Shown here one piece after another: positions 51,597 through 60,404 of a DNA stretch of 64,000 nucleotides; the stretch's first letter is position 1; every line of letters starts with the position of its first letter. The notes under the pieces are model-generated. The model did not search any database and had not been told where the DNA came from. It saw only the letters and a list, made by a program, of their open reading frames with translations. Source of the stretch: Chordibacter sp038103695 (lineage in GTDB: Bacteria; Verrucomicrobiota; Verrucomicrobiia; Opitutales; Seribacteraceae); contig JAYNZN010000003.1 in NCBI GenBank assembly GCA_038103695.1, positions 3,766-67,765 on the forward strand, in the 5' to 3' direction. A program made the translations under genes and the position numbers.

Positions 51597-51812
51597 ATGA
51601 ATGGGGAGCGTCCATCTCCACAAGGAACCTCACCCGGTGGTAGACCTTTCTTGGGCATTCACTATGTGAAATGCGGCACCTATGGAAGAATTTATAAAAA
51701 TAAGGATGGGACAGCTTACACTGGGCACTGCCCAAAGTGCATGCACAAACTAAAAGTTAGGATTGGTCCAGATGGTACTGGAACTAGATTCTTTAAATGC
51801 TTCTGCCCCTAA
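51597..51812 (+). CDS. 71-residue Cys-rich zinc-ribbon-like protein
   Basis: Cys residues at about 26, 45, 48, 68 and 70 (VKC...TGHCPKC...FKCFCP) suggest a small metal-binding fold. The N-terminus is a Gly/Pro-rich leader. The codon pattern and tight spacing behind the coiled-coil gene support a real gene. Similar small proteins exist as hypothetical ORFs; no function claimed. Confidence 0.6.
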   Translation: MNGERPSPQGTSPGGRPFLGIHYVKCGTYGRIYKNKDGTAYTGHCPKCMHKLKVRIGPDGTGTRFFKCFCP

Positions 51813-51847
51813 GGCTCACATCATAAATTAAGTCGGGTAAAATAAAG

Positions 51848-51865
51848 CTTATAATTTCCTATAAG
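51848..51865 (-). terminator. Hairpin at the end of the 499-residue gene
   Basis: CTTATA/TATAAG with a 6-base loop; on the minus strand CTTTATTTTA follows, so it could end the minus-strand operon. It overlaps that gene's stop codon. Weak stem (A/T only plus two G-C). Confidence 0.35.
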
Positions 51866-53358
51866 AGGGAATTAAAGAAAATTAGATCTATTTCCCTCCG
51901 AGACTGATTAGCGTCCAACCACCAAACCTGAGATGGGCTCATATGATACCTTGCCCTTGTATTCTCTCCGCCTACTTTCCCTCTGGTTATCTGCCCAAGT
52001 AAAATAACATACCCCGTTTCCTGATTCCCGACACGCAACTCATAATCGGAAACAGGTAAAGCGTAGCTCCTGTTTGGGTTCGGCCAGTCACCTCGGGTAA
52101 AACCAACATACTCATCGGTAAAGTTTAAATCGACCACCCGTCCCATGGCCTCAAGATTTGGCAGGAAAAGAAACCCCTCAGATAACTGAATAATCCTCTG
52201 CAGTTCAATGGAAGGAGGAATCAATTTTGATTCCGGAATAGGTACTACTTCTTGAGCCTTTTCTGGAGAAGCTTCCTCACTGCTACTTTCTGAAAGTATG
52301 AGATTAGGGGGAATGGTCATTTCCTTTTCCATCTTATCAATTTTCTGAGCAAGAGATTTATTGAGTATCAACCGGGCACTCTTTTCTGCAGCAAGCATGG
52401 CCACCTGACTCCAGTTCCCTTCGGCAAGCGAAGACTCTTTTACCTCAGAACTCTGTACCGGTTTTTCTTTTTCAAACTTTATTTTTTCTGTTTTTTCCTT
52501 CCAACCAAAATATCCAATCATGGTGGCAAAAAGCCCGGTAACCAGCCAGGCCATCAAAACCTTATCTTTTGAAAAATTATTTCTTTTTTTGATTCCTTTG
52601 ACTGGGTGCTCTTTTTCAGTGGGTCGTGGTCCTGATGGGGTATGTGACAGCTTGGCATCGAGTTCTCCCATTCTTTCCAAAATCCTTTTCTCCCTTTCAG
52701 GCTCCATCTTCATCCCTTCCACATTTTCTAAATTATCCACCGCCTGCTCAATCCATGTAATCGCATTCCCCGCACAAACTTTCAAAGTCTGCCAATCCGG
52801 GTGCTGACGGCACTTTCTCTCGACCTCCATTGCCTCATCATCAATCAAGCATTCAAGGGCATAGGAAACCACCAGCTTAAACTCCTCACCCTTGGGTGAG
52901 GTGCTTGTCTTTTGTTCATTTTTAAACTTCTCAGGATAAATATCCCTAATAAACTCACATAGGATGGGAATGAATTGCTCATCTCCTCTGACCGTGGAAC
53001 CACTCAATTCGGCCATAGCACCTCCATGCACCTCTACCAGGAAGGCACAGGCCCGGGCGATTTTGACCTCCCGAAGGTTTTTCCCCTCACTCGCCTCTTC
53101 ATCATCGGCAGGAAACAATTCCATCTGCTTACCTGTATTTGATTGAATGTTCTTTTTTAATTTAATCGCACATTCTTCTAACTCCTTAAAAAACCTTGCT
53201 TTGGTACAATTTTCATAAACCGGCAGCAGGTCGAGTATTACACTTTCCACTAGTTCCTGAGCCTGACTATTGTTCCCAAGAAAAAATCGCGCAAAGAGCA
53301 GACCCTCTGATAACCCCAACTCTACCAAAGTCCGAGAACTTTTACCATCGCCACCCAT
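51859..53358 (-). CDS. Unknown membrane protein with large cytoplasmic and periplasmic parts
   Basis: 499 residues. The N-terminal 260 residues are soluble and helical (ALECLIDDEAMEVERKCRQHPDW, LERMGELDAKLSH). A single membrane segment lies near 270-290 (VLMAWLVTGLFATMIGYFGW). A Glu/Lys/Ser-rich linker and a C-terminal beta-rich domain of about 110 residues follow (VDLNFTDEYVGFTRGDWPNPNRSYALPV, GYVILLGQITRG). The topology recalls anti-sigma or FecR-like proteins, but no motif supports this. Three bases after the DUF2851 gene stop, so part of a three-gene operon. Confidence 0.6.
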   Translation of the reverse strand: MGGDGKSSRTLVELGLSEGLLFARFFLGNNSQAQELVESVILDLLPVYENCTKARFFKELEECAIKLKKNIQSNTGKQMELFPADDEEASEGKNLREVKIARACAFLVEVHGGAMAELSGSTVRGDEQFIPILCEFIRDIYPEKFKNEQKTSTSPKGEEFKLVVSYALECLIDDEAMEVERKCRQHPDWQTLKVCAGNAITWIEQAVDNLENVEGMKMEPEREKRILERMGELDAKLSHTPSGPRPTEKEHPVKGIKKRNNFSKDKVLMAWLVTGLFATMIGYFGWKEKTEKIKFEKEKPVQSSEVKESSLAEGNWSQVAMLAAEKSARLILNKSLAQKIDKMEKEMTIPPNLILSESSSEEASPEKAQEVVPIPESKLIPPSIELQRIIQLSEGFLFLPNLEAMGRVVDLNFTDEYVGFTRGDWPNPNRSYALPVSDYELRVGNQETGYVILLGQITRGKVGGENTRARYHMSPSQVWWLDANQSRREIDLIFFNSLL

Positions 53359-53360
53359 AA

Positions 53361-54563
53361 CTAGCTTAGATTTTCACTATTTTTAATCATTCGCCTTTGC
53401 AAGCTTTCCAAGATGCATTGCACCTGTCCATTGGAAAAAGGCTTTTTTCCTGATCCATCCGTCCAGCGCAATCTTCTTGCCCAGTCCTTAAATTTCGATG
53501 GGCAGTCACCTGCTGGCCATTGATTCCAAAGTGAAAAACTATCCAAATTTTTAAATTCACATAAGAGGGGCCAACAGGCATCTATCCATAAGGTATTGGC
53601 TTTTCCTTGTGCGAATACATCTCCCAGAATCTGTTCTCTCCAAATTCGGGAAAGCATGGTAGGTTTATTTTTTTCAGGATTGGTGTCCTGGATCAGCTCA
53701 AGATTGTTATCGGCAAAAGCAGCCAACCTTTCCGGCCAGTCTGGAGAGATACGCCAAAGTTCGGCATATTGTTGTAATCGTAAAAGAGGATGATTCGCAG
53801 GGCGGCAGGCTCGTAATTTCCATCCCCTTTCCGATTGGTATGCCATGTCCGGTTCAATAACTCCACTCTTCCACTGTTCGATCGAAAAACGCTGGGCCAA
53901 TCGAGCCATCGGACTTTTATTTCTTCGATACCCTAAAATTTCAAGAAACCATTGATGGCATGCCATTTCCCATCCCTGAGCAGCGAGGCGGGTTCTGGCA
54001 AAGGAAAGCTTATTCAACCACCGGATTCTGGCTAATTCCTCCCTTTCATCGGCAGACAGCCTAATCAAACAGTTCATTTCTTTCTCCGCCTTGCCATCGC
54101 GGGAGGATAAACGGGCCAAGGTGTAAGCCTCTGCATACTCTTCCACTCCATGAAACAAGTGGGGTAAAAGTAACAGGCAGGGCAATTCCCTGCCCTTCTC
54201 GGTATGGAATGGTTCGGTTTTTCCAGAATTTTCAGGAAATAAACAAATTTGTAAAATTACATTTTCATAGCGAGAATCTGAGTGATGCCCATGCCTTTTC
54301 CAATCCTTCGGCTTAAAGTGTATCTCAAGATCACCTTCCACTTCTTTTCCATCTACAATCAACCTGGCATTCTTAAAATCTGGTCCCTCCTCAGACTGGT
54401 TCCAGTTCCCCTCATAATTTACAAAAATTTCTTTCCCGCACTCGGTTTGCAAGGAGTCAGTAAATAAGTCCTGTTCTGCCCAGATTCGCTGGATAATTGA
54501 CTCCTCCATTTTAACCGGCCCATAATATCCCGGTACTTCCTCCACTATTCCCGAATCTTTCAT
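53361..54563 (-). CDS. DUF2851 family protein
   Basis: 400 residues. Matches the conserved DUF2851 pattern near its N-terminus: GNWNQSEEGPDFKNARLIVDG, then GDLEIHFKPKDWKRHGHHSDSRYENVILQICL. The Asp/Glu/His constellation and the E-I-H, D-W, H-x-H-x-x-D-x-x-Y order suggest a restriction-endonuclease-like or metal-binding core, although no activity is established for the family. Overlaps the NYN gene by 4 bases (ATGA). Confidence 0.8.
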   Translation of the reverse strand: MKDSGIVEEVPGYYGPVKMEESIIQRIWAEQDLFTDSLQTECGKEIFVNYEGNWNQSEEGPDFKNARLIVDGKEVEGDLEIHFKPKDWKRHGHHSDSRYENVILQICLFPENSGKTEPFHTEKGRELPCLLLLPHLFHGVEEYAEAYTLARLSSRDGKAEKEMNCLIRLSADEREELARIRWLNKLSFARTRLAAQGWEMACHQWFLEILGYRRNKSPMARLAQRFSIEQWKSGVIEPDMAYQSERGWKLRACRPANHPLLRLQQYAELWRISPDWPERLAAFADNNLELIQDTNPEKNKPTMLSRIWREQILGDVFAQGKANTLWIDACWPLLCEFKNLDSFSLWNQWPAGDCPSKFKDWARRLRWTDGSGKKPFSNGQVQCILESLQRRMIKNSENLS

Positions 54564-55057
54564 CTATTTTCAATATCGGGAAATTCAAGCTTATTGTGAA
54601 AGGGTTCAGAGTTCTTTGGGGTGCCCTCCCTTATTATACTTGAGCGTCTACTTACCTGATCTATGGAATAGTCGAGCCTCTTAATAAATTGTTCCACCCG
54701 CATCGCCGAGGCTCCATGTTCATATGCACAATTACGAATCAAGTTATCATTGGTGATTACACATATTTTCCCTGGATGCTTAGAGGCCATCACCATACGC
54801 TCAATCACTCCATCTGCTCCCTCACTGGAAGAGGAATAAACCACATCAAAAGATTCCATGTTTCGATACCTTTGCAAAGATCCACGCCCCTCCTTTCCGT
54901 CAAAAACAGCTGTAACACGGTTGCCGTCCGCAACGAGGGGCTCAATCATTCTCAACAATGAATCTCTCGCTTGGTTACGGTCACGAGCTAATTCCCTCGA
55001 GATTTCGGGAATGGCATGCATCGCATTGTTGCCATCAATCATCAGATGTTCTTGCAT
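54560..55057 (-). CDS. YacP-like NYN domain RNase-type protein
   Basis: 165 residues. MIDGNNAMHAIPEI at the N-terminus is the first acidic motif of the NYN/PIN fold, VTAVFDGKEGRGSL the second, ICVITNDNLIRN the third, all in the usual order for YacP-type (PF05991-like) proteins. Relatives include the B. subtilis ribosome-associated mRNA endonuclease Rae1. It starts the operon NYN - DUF2851 - 499-residue protein. Confidence 0.85.
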   Translation of the reverse strand: MQEHLMIDGNNAMHAIPEISRELARDRNQARDSLLRMIEPLVADGNRVTAVFDGKEGRGSLQRYRNMESFDVVYSSSSEGADGVIERMVMASKHPGKICVITNDNLIRNCAYEHGASAMRVEQFIKRLDYSIDQVSRRSSIIREGTPKNSEPFHNKLEFPDIENR

Positions 55058-55147
55058 TTTAGGAATACTTGGATCAAGGAATGGAAACTAATGATCTATG
55101 GGAGATTTTTTATTCCCCGCAATTCAATATCCGATAAAATATAGTTT

Positions 55148-55990
55148 ATGAGCATAGCATTTCTTTTTCCAGGACAAGGATCCCAGGCCGTTGGGATGGG
55201 GTCATCTGTTTTTTCGCGCTACCCAGAACAGGTTGCTCTCGCCGATGAGGTAGCAGGCTATTCACTATCTGCACTATGCCTGGAAGACCCAGAGGGCAAA
55301 CTAGGCCAGACTCAATATACTCAGCCAGCCTTATACCTTGCCAGCTTTCTTGAAGCTCAGGCAAAAATAGAAGATGGACAATCCCCAGATCTTGCAGCTG
55401 GTCATTCCGTTGGGGAATTTGCTGCCCTTGCTCTGGCTGGTTGCGTTTCTTTTGAGGACGGCCTGCGCATGGTGGCAAAACGAGGAGACATTATGTCCAA
55501 GGTATCCGGGGGTGGAATGGCAGCGGTGATTGGAATGGAGCCCGCCCAAATCAGTTCCGTTCTAAGTGAAATCGGAGCAGACCAGGTGGACCTCGCCAAT
55601 TACAACTCACCCGGGCAGATTGTAATTTCTGGCCCGGCCACTCAAATTGAAACCACACTTGCCCCCCTCAAAGAAGCAGGTGCCCGAATGGTGGTACCCC
55701 TTAAAGTAAGCGGTGCTTTTCATTCACGCATGATGGAGGAACCAGCCCGTGAATTTGAACAATTTCTCAAGGATATCAGTTTTTCCGACCCCAAATTTCC
55801 AGTTTATTCAAATGTCGAAGCCAAGCCCTATCTCGGTGGAGATTCCATAGCCCCATTATTGGTCAAACAGATTCACAGTTCAGTAAGATGGACGGAACTG
55901 ATTACCCAGATGCGCCAGGATGGAGCAGAAGAATTTGTGGAATGTGGCCCCGGCAATGTACTTAGCAAATTACTTCGCCAAATCCCCTGA
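55148..55990 (+). CDS. fabD: Malonyl-CoA:ACP transacylase
   Basis: Loads malonyl groups onto ACP for fatty acid synthesis. 280 residues: FLFPGQGSQAVGMG at the N-terminus, catalytic Ser in AAGHSVGEFAALALAG, VSGAFHSRMMEEPA with the catalytic His, and FVECGPGNVLSKLL at the C-terminus. Stands alone here, without other fab genes. Divergent from the NYN operon. Confidence 0.96.
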   Translation: MSIAFLFPGQGSQAVGMGSSVFSRYPEQVALADEVAGYSLSALCLEDPEGKLGQTQYTQPALYLASFLEAQAKIEDGQSPDLAAGHSVGEFAALALAGCVSFEDGLRMVAKRGDIMSKVSGGGMAAVIGMEPAQISSVLSEIGADQVDLANYNSPGQIVISGPATQIETTLAPLKEAGARMVVPLKVSGAFHSRMMEEPAREFEQFLKDISFSDPKFPVYSNVEAKPYLGGDSIAPLLVKQIHSSVRWTELITQMRQDGAEEFVECGPGNVLSKLLRQIP

Positions 55991-56001
55991 ATCAACGGGG
56001 G

Positions 56002-56017
56002 AAAGCTATCCAGCTTT
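56002..56017. terminator. Short inverted repeat between fabD and exbD
   Basis: AAAGCT/AGCTTT with a 4-base loop in the 15-base convergent spacer, overlapping the exbD stop. Could act as a bidirectional terminator, but the stem is short and only four T follow. Confidence 0.3.
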
Positions 56018-56425
56018 TGTATCTAAACTCAGTTTAGTCAGATTTCTTTCCTTAAGTAAATTTACCACATCGATCACTTTTTGGTAAGGAAGTGAACGAT
56101 CTCCACGGATATGGATAGTCGGGGACGGACCGGCACCAGATGCAATTTCGTCCAGTCGGGCTTTTAAGCCCACCTCAGAGATAGCTTCCTTACCAAGAAA
56201 ATAATTTCCAGCGGAGTCGATGGTAATAAATTGATCATCTAAAGGTGGCGGCGGTTGGGCCGCAGATGTGGATTGCTCTGGAAGATTGATCCGGTTGTAC
56301 TGCTCGATTACCGGAGTGGTGATCATGAAGATTATGAGCAGGCAAAACGCAAGGTCGATCAGGGGCGTGATGTTAAGATCGGATATAACCGATAATTTAT
56401 TACGTCTGCTAAAATCCCTGGCCAT
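56006..56425 (-). CDS. exbD: ExbD/TolR-family biopolymer transport protein
   Basis: 139 residues. Cytoplasmic N-terminus, one membrane segment with the conserved Asp near its start (NITPLIDLAFCLLIIFMITTPVIEQ), Ser/Pro-rich periplasmic linker and the terminal periplasmic domain (IHIRGDRSLPYQKVIDVVNLLKER). With the upstream ExbB-like protein it uses the proton gradient to energise an outer-membrane process; TonB or TolA partners are not in the window. Confidence 0.92.
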   Translation of the reverse strand: MARDFSRRNKLSVISDLNITPLIDLAFCLLIIFMITTPVIEQYNRINLPEQSTSAAQPPPPLDDQFITIDSAGNYFLGKEAISEVGLKARLDEIASGAGPSPTIHIRGDRSLPYQKVIDVVNLLKERNLTKLSLDTKAG

Positions 56426-56464
56426 ACTTATCTCAAGGTAATGCTAAACGAGCCTTCCAGATCT

Positions 56465-57172
56465 TTAGGCAGTCGTATCAAGTTCGATACGGTCTGCCAG
56501 GTTACTCGCAAAATTCTCCAGCTTGGTCATTTCCCCACGGGTACGGGCAGACAAGTTGTTGTAAAAAAATACGATGGGAATGGCTACACACAGAGCAGTC
56601 ACTGTGGTCAGCAATGCACCAGACACTCCCGGGGCAAGATGTTCAATCGTAGCCCCGCCAGAATCCATGGTACCAAAAGCATCCATAACTCCCCATACCG
56701 TGCCAAGTAGCCCAAGAAAAGGAGCTCCCGCTACAATGGTAGCCAACCAATACATTCTCTCTTCATATTTATCTTCGACTTCGGCAACTGCCCGCCGAAT
56801 CGCATTTTCCACATAATTCATTCTTACCTTACCATCCTTGGCACTTGTATGGGCAGCTGCCATGGCTCTCGAGCAAACGCGCAAGTAAGGGCTCGACTCA
56901 CCTTTAAAATTGGCATCCTTGTAATCCAAAATGGTGGCCAATTCATTTAATCTTTTCTCATCCCTGGCATTCGATTGACGAATCTTTTTCAAATCAGAAT
57001 TTTTGTTTACCATGATCGAAATTGCCCAGCAATTCATTAGGATTAGTACAACTACAACGATTTTGCCGGCAAAATTAGAGTCGGCAAAATAACCGATCAA
57101 ATCAGTAATCACGCTAATTACTCCGAGCACTTCCACAAAAGCAAAGTCATTAAATATATTTCCCATATCCAT
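56465..57172 (-). CDS. exbB: MotA/TolQ/ExbB proton channel family protein
   Basis: 235 residues. Three membrane segments: one near the N-terminus (IVVVVLILMNCWAISIMVN) and two at the C-terminus (WLATIVAGAPFLGLLGTVWGVMDAF and PGVSGALLTTVTALCVAIPIVFFYN). The central cytoplasmic helical stretch is intact. The VWG and T-rich pore helix motifs are present. Partner of the exbD gene 39 bases downstream. Confidence 0.92.
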   Translation of the reverse strand: MDMGNIFNDFAFVEVLGVISVITDLIGYFADSNFAGKIVVVVLILMNCWAISIMVNKNSDLKKIRQSNARDEKRLNELATILDYKDANFKGESSPYLRVCSRAMAAAHTSAKDGKVRMNYVENAIRRAVAEVEDKYEERMYWLATIVAGAPFLGLLGTVWGVMDAFGTMDSGGATIEHLAPGVSGALLTTVTALCVAIPIVFFYNNLSARTRGEMTKLENFASNLADRIELDTTA

Positions 57173-57317
57173 AAAAATCTGTTTAATTACACCACCTTAA
57201 TCAAATCTTAATGTTCACGACTAAAAATCAACGAAAAACGACATCTTTGAATAAAGTAGGCACTCCGATTCGATTAAGTTTGCGGGATTATCCAAAGCAT
57301 CGTAGGCAAAACCATTC

Positions 57318-58442
57318 ATGCAGGTACCACAGAATATCATAGACGAAATCAATTCCAACACCTTCTCGCTCTCGGCAAGAAATGCCGTGGTCGGATTAGA
57401 TGGGTTTGTGGACAAGATTGTTGCCCCTGTCGATAAAAGGCACGGACTTGGCGAACACTTCGATCCCGTGCCCACCATTGCGGAAATGGGAGAAAAAATT
57501 TCCGCCGCTGCGGGAAAGAGTGCAAATATTGAACTCTATCCAAGATTCGAAAAGCTCGGGGGGAACGGCCCGATCATGGCCAATGCCATGCTTTCTCTCG
57601 GTATGGGTGTTCATTACATCGGTGCTTTGGGAAAACCTAATATCCACCCAGTTTTTGAAGAATTTGCCAAACAAACCCATGCACTGTCTGTCTGCGAGCC
57701 AGGAATTACCACAGCTATGGAATTCAAGGATGGCAAGGTGATGCTCGGGAATACCTTGAGTCTGGAAGAAATTGATTATTCCGGAATAATTTCTGCCTGT
57801 GGTGAAGGTGAATTTACCGACCTCTTATCCAAGGCCGATCTTGTCTCCATTGTTAACTGGACCATGATCCCTAAAATGACCGCTTTTTTAGTGGAGTTAG
57901 TGGATAAAATCCTTCCGAATCTTCCACCCCGCGACACGCGTCATTTCTTTTTCGACCTTGCCGATCCCGCCAAGCGTTCCGGCTCAGATATCGCCGAAGT
58001 ACTTCAGGTAATTTCCCGCTATCAGGCACATGCTGAGGTGACCCTTGGTCTCAACTATAATGAAGGACTGCAAGTCTGTGAGGTTCTTGGTCTTAAATCC
58101 GGTGATAAGGATGAGGATTCTCTCCGCTCAATGGCCACGGAAATTCGCAGGAATTTGGAAATTTCAACCTTAGTCCTTCACCCCGTAGAATCCGCTGCAT
58201 GTGCCACCAAGGATGATTCATGGTGGTCACCCGGCCCTTATTGTGACAGCCCAAAAATTACCACCGGGGCAGGAGATCACTTCAATGCAGGATTTTGTTC
58301 TGCCCGTCTGAGCGGATTTTCGCCCCTTGCCTCCCTCGCACTGGCCACTTGTACATCTGGTCATTATGTGCGCACAGCCCAAAGCCCATCCACTTCACAA
58401 GTAATCGAATTACTCAAGCAATCAGCAGATATTCAATCATGA
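57318..58442 (+). CDS. PfkB-family carbohydrate or nucleoside kinase
   Basis: 374 residues with the ribokinase fold. NAVVGLDGFVDKIV at the N-terminus, ELYPRFEKLGGNGPIMANAMLSLGMGVHYIGALG (substrate and lid region), and the signature TTGAGDHFNAGFCSARLSG with the catalytic Asp. Sugar specificity cannot be read from the sequence. Its stop overlaps tmk (ATGA); the first gene of a five-gene plus-strand run. Confidence 0.88.
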   Translation: MQVPQNIIDEINSNTFSLSARNAVVGLDGFVDKIVAPVDKRHGLGEHFDPVPTIAEMGEKISAAAGKSANIELYPRFEKLGGNGPIMANAMLSLGMGVHYIGALGKPNIHPVFEEFAKQTHALSVCEPGITTAMEFKDGKVMLGNTLSLEEIDYSGIISACGEGEFTDLLSKADLVSIVNWTMIPKMTAFLVELVDKILPNLPPRDTRHFFFDLADPAKRSGSDIAEVLQVISRYQAHAEVTLGLNYNEGLQVCEVLGLKSGDKDEDSLRSMATEIRRNLEISTLVLHPVESAACATKDDSWWSPGPYCDSPKITTGAGDHFNAGFCSARLSGFSPLASLALATCTSGHYVRTAQSPSTSQVIELLKQSADIQS

Positions 58443-59089
58443 GTCACGAAAAAGGCATTCTTATCTCCTTCGAAGGTTCGGAAGGATGTGGCAAGTCCAC
58501 TCAAATCCGCAAAATCGCCGACCGGCTCGAAGAAATTGACCACCGCGATGTCGTGGTTACCCGCGAGCCAGGTGGCACGATTATAGGAGAGGACATTCGT
58601 CACCTTCTTATGCATGCCGACTCCTCCAAAAGCATCTTGCCCGAGACAGAACTTCTGCTCTTCGCAGCAAGTCGTGCCCAGCTTGTTAGGGAGATCATTC
58701 TACCCGCCGTCCAGGATGGCAAGATCGTGCTTTGCGACCGCTTTCTCGATTCCACCACCGTGTATCAAGGGGTGGCCAGGCAGATTGCTGATGACCCCGT
58801 CACCATGATCAATGAATTTGCTGTGGGAGAAATTGTTCCCGATCTCACCGTGGTTCTCGATATCCCACCCGAGATCGGTTTTGAACGTATTAAGCACCGT
58901 GTATCCGATATGCCCGACAGAATGGAACAGGAAAATATCGAATTCTATGGCAAAGTAAGAGAGGGATACCTCGCTCTTGCCCGTAGCCTGCCGGAGAGAT
59001 TCTTTGTTGTCGACGGTGCCGGCGAGCCAGATGATATCGAGCTCGATATCTGGAACGAGATCCACGCCCGTTTCTTTAATCGAGACTAA
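58439..59089 (+). CDS. tmk: Thymidylate kinase
   Basis: Phosphorylates dTMP to dTDP. 216 residues from ATG 58439; an in-frame start far upstream would run through the kinase gene and has no homology. P-loop ISFEGSEGCGKST, TREPGGTIIGE, LCDRFLDSTTVYQGVA and a LID-type Arg-rich tail (FERIKHRVSDMPDRMEQENIEFYGKVREGY). Adjacent holB is the usual neighbour. Confidence 0.95.
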   Translation: MSHEKGILISFEGSEGCGKSTQIRKIADRLEEIDHRDVVVTREPGGTIIGEDIRHLLMHADSSKSILPETELLLFAASRAQLVREIILPAVQDGKIVLCDRFLDSTTVYQGVARQIADDPVTMINEFAVGEIVPDLTVVLDIPPEIGFERIKHRVSDMPDRMEQENIEFYGKVREGYLALARSLPERFFVVDGAGEPDDIELDIWNEIHARFFNRD

Positions 59090-59114
59090 GCACCCCCTGC
59101 CTGGTTTCGGCAGT

Positions 59115-60032
59115 ATGGCATCCACCCTTTCAGATCCCACAGAATCGTTAAAGCTTCGCTACTCGGAGGGTAAACTTCACCACGCCGCTCTTATCGTGGG
59201 CAATACCATTCTCTCAACCGAGGATGCAGCTCTTAACCTTACCCGTACCATCCTCTCTATTCCTGAGGATAGTGATGATCATCCCGACCTTTTTCATCTC
59301 CGTCCAAGTGGAAAAGCCCGGATCATCACGGTCGAAAAAACAAGGGCTCTGATATCCAATCTTTATCGCACCTCAAATCAGGGCGGTTCCAAAGTCGCCA
59401 TCATTCACGAGGCGGACCGGATGCGCAAGGAAGCTGCCAATGCATTTCTTAAAACTTTGGAAGAACCTCCGCCTGGCACTTACCTTCTTTTGCTCACTAC
59501 CCGTCCCTACTCACTCTTAGCCACCATTCGCAGTCGCTGCCTGCAGGCACGCCTCACGGCAGAATCAGGGGCAGAAAGCAGTGAGGTATGGGAAAACTGG
59601 GTTCGTATTTACCGCTCCTGGATTCATACCCTTCTGGATCGAGAAAAACTAAAACAGGATAGAATCAGCCCCTTATTCACGGCCTATGGGCTTACCTCCT
59701 CTCTGCTATCAATGATCAAGCAAAAAGCAGATACTGAATATAAGGAAGCCAAGGATAAGCTCATTGGTTTGGATGATAAAGAGCGCGATGCCTACGAGGC
59801 TGGTCTTCGCAAAGGGGCCCGGGCAAATCTTCTTCGCCAATTATCCGATGTTACCTGTTCCATTGCCTTGGACTGTATGAAACAAGGAAACCAGGTAAAA
59901 ATTGGGAACAAGCTCTCAAAGGTCATACGCTCTCTGGAAAAAAATGTCGGTCTTCTCGAGGTAAATCTAAAAGATGAAGCCGCATTTGAAGATTTTTATT
60001 TATCCTCCCTGCGCATTTGGTCCTCCCAATAA
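59115..60032 (+). CDS. holB: DNA polymerase III subunit delta'
   Basis: Clamp-loader subunit. 305 residues from ATG 59115, 25 bases after tmk; the longer frame from 58977 overlaps tmk and is unlikely. AAA+ core with a non-functional P-loop (HHAALIVGN), IITVEKTRALISNLYRTSNQGGSKVAIIHEADRMRKEAANAFLKTLEEPPPGTYLLLLTT, and the SRC arginine-finger motif IRSRCLQ. Short C-terminal collar region. Good fit to tmk-holB order seen across bacteria. Confidence 0.87.
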   Translation: MASTLSDPTESLKLRYSEGKLHHAALIVGNTILSTEDAALNLTRTILSIPEDSDDHPDLFHLRPSGKARIITVEKTRALISNLYRTSNQGGSKVAIIHEADRMRKEAANAFLKTLEEPPPGTYLLLLTTRPYSLLATIRSRCLQARLTAESGAESSEVWENWVRIYRSWIHTLLDREKLKQDRISPLFTAYGLTSSLLSMIKQKADTEYKEAKDKLIGLDDKERDAYEAGLRKGARANLLRQLSDVTCSIALDCMKQGNQVKIGNKLSKVIRSLEKNVGLLEVNLKDEAAFEDFYLSSLRIWSSQ

Positions 60033-60053
60033 TCACATCTCTTCCTAGGGTTC

Positions 60054-60392
60054 ATGAGTACAATATTCGAAAAAATCATTAGCGGTGAGATTCCCGCCAA
60101 AAAAGCCTATGAAGATGATCTATGCATCGCCATTCACGATGTTGCCCCACAGGCACCGGTGCATCTTCTGATCATCCCTAAAAAAGTGATCCCACGTGTG
60201 GGAGATGCCAACTTGGAAGACCAGGCTATTCTTGGCCACCTTCTTCTCACAGCCGGAAAAGTAGCTAAGCAGGAAAACCTCGAGCAGGGATTCCGAATCG
60301 TCATCAACAATGGCACAAACGGAGGGGAAACCGTACCCCATTTGCATGTTCATCTGCTTGGTGGCAGACAAATGAAATGGCCGCCAGGCTGA
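60054..60392 (+). CDS. HIT family hydrolase (HinT-like)
   Basis: 112 residues. CIAIHDVAPQAPVHLLIIPKK in the middle and the histidine triad VPHLHVHLLGGRQ at the C-terminus identify it as a histidine-triad nucleotide-binding protein, probably an AMP-lysine or adenosine phosphoramidase. FEKIISGEIPAKKAYEDD is the usual N-terminus. Twelve bases before the DUF481 gene. Confidence 0.96.
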   Translation: MSTIFEKIISGEIPAKKAYEDDLCIAIHDVAPQAPVHLLIIPKKVIPRVGDANLEDQAILGHLLLTAGKVAKQENLEQGFRIVINNGTNGGETVPHLHVHLLGGRQMKWPPG

Positions 60393-60404
60393 GGTTTTTT
60401 TCCT

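Noticed and set aside
58295..58438. Upstream extension of tmk
   Set aside because: It runs through the end of the kinase gene and adds no thymidylate-kinase homology; ATG 58439 gives the normal N-terminus.
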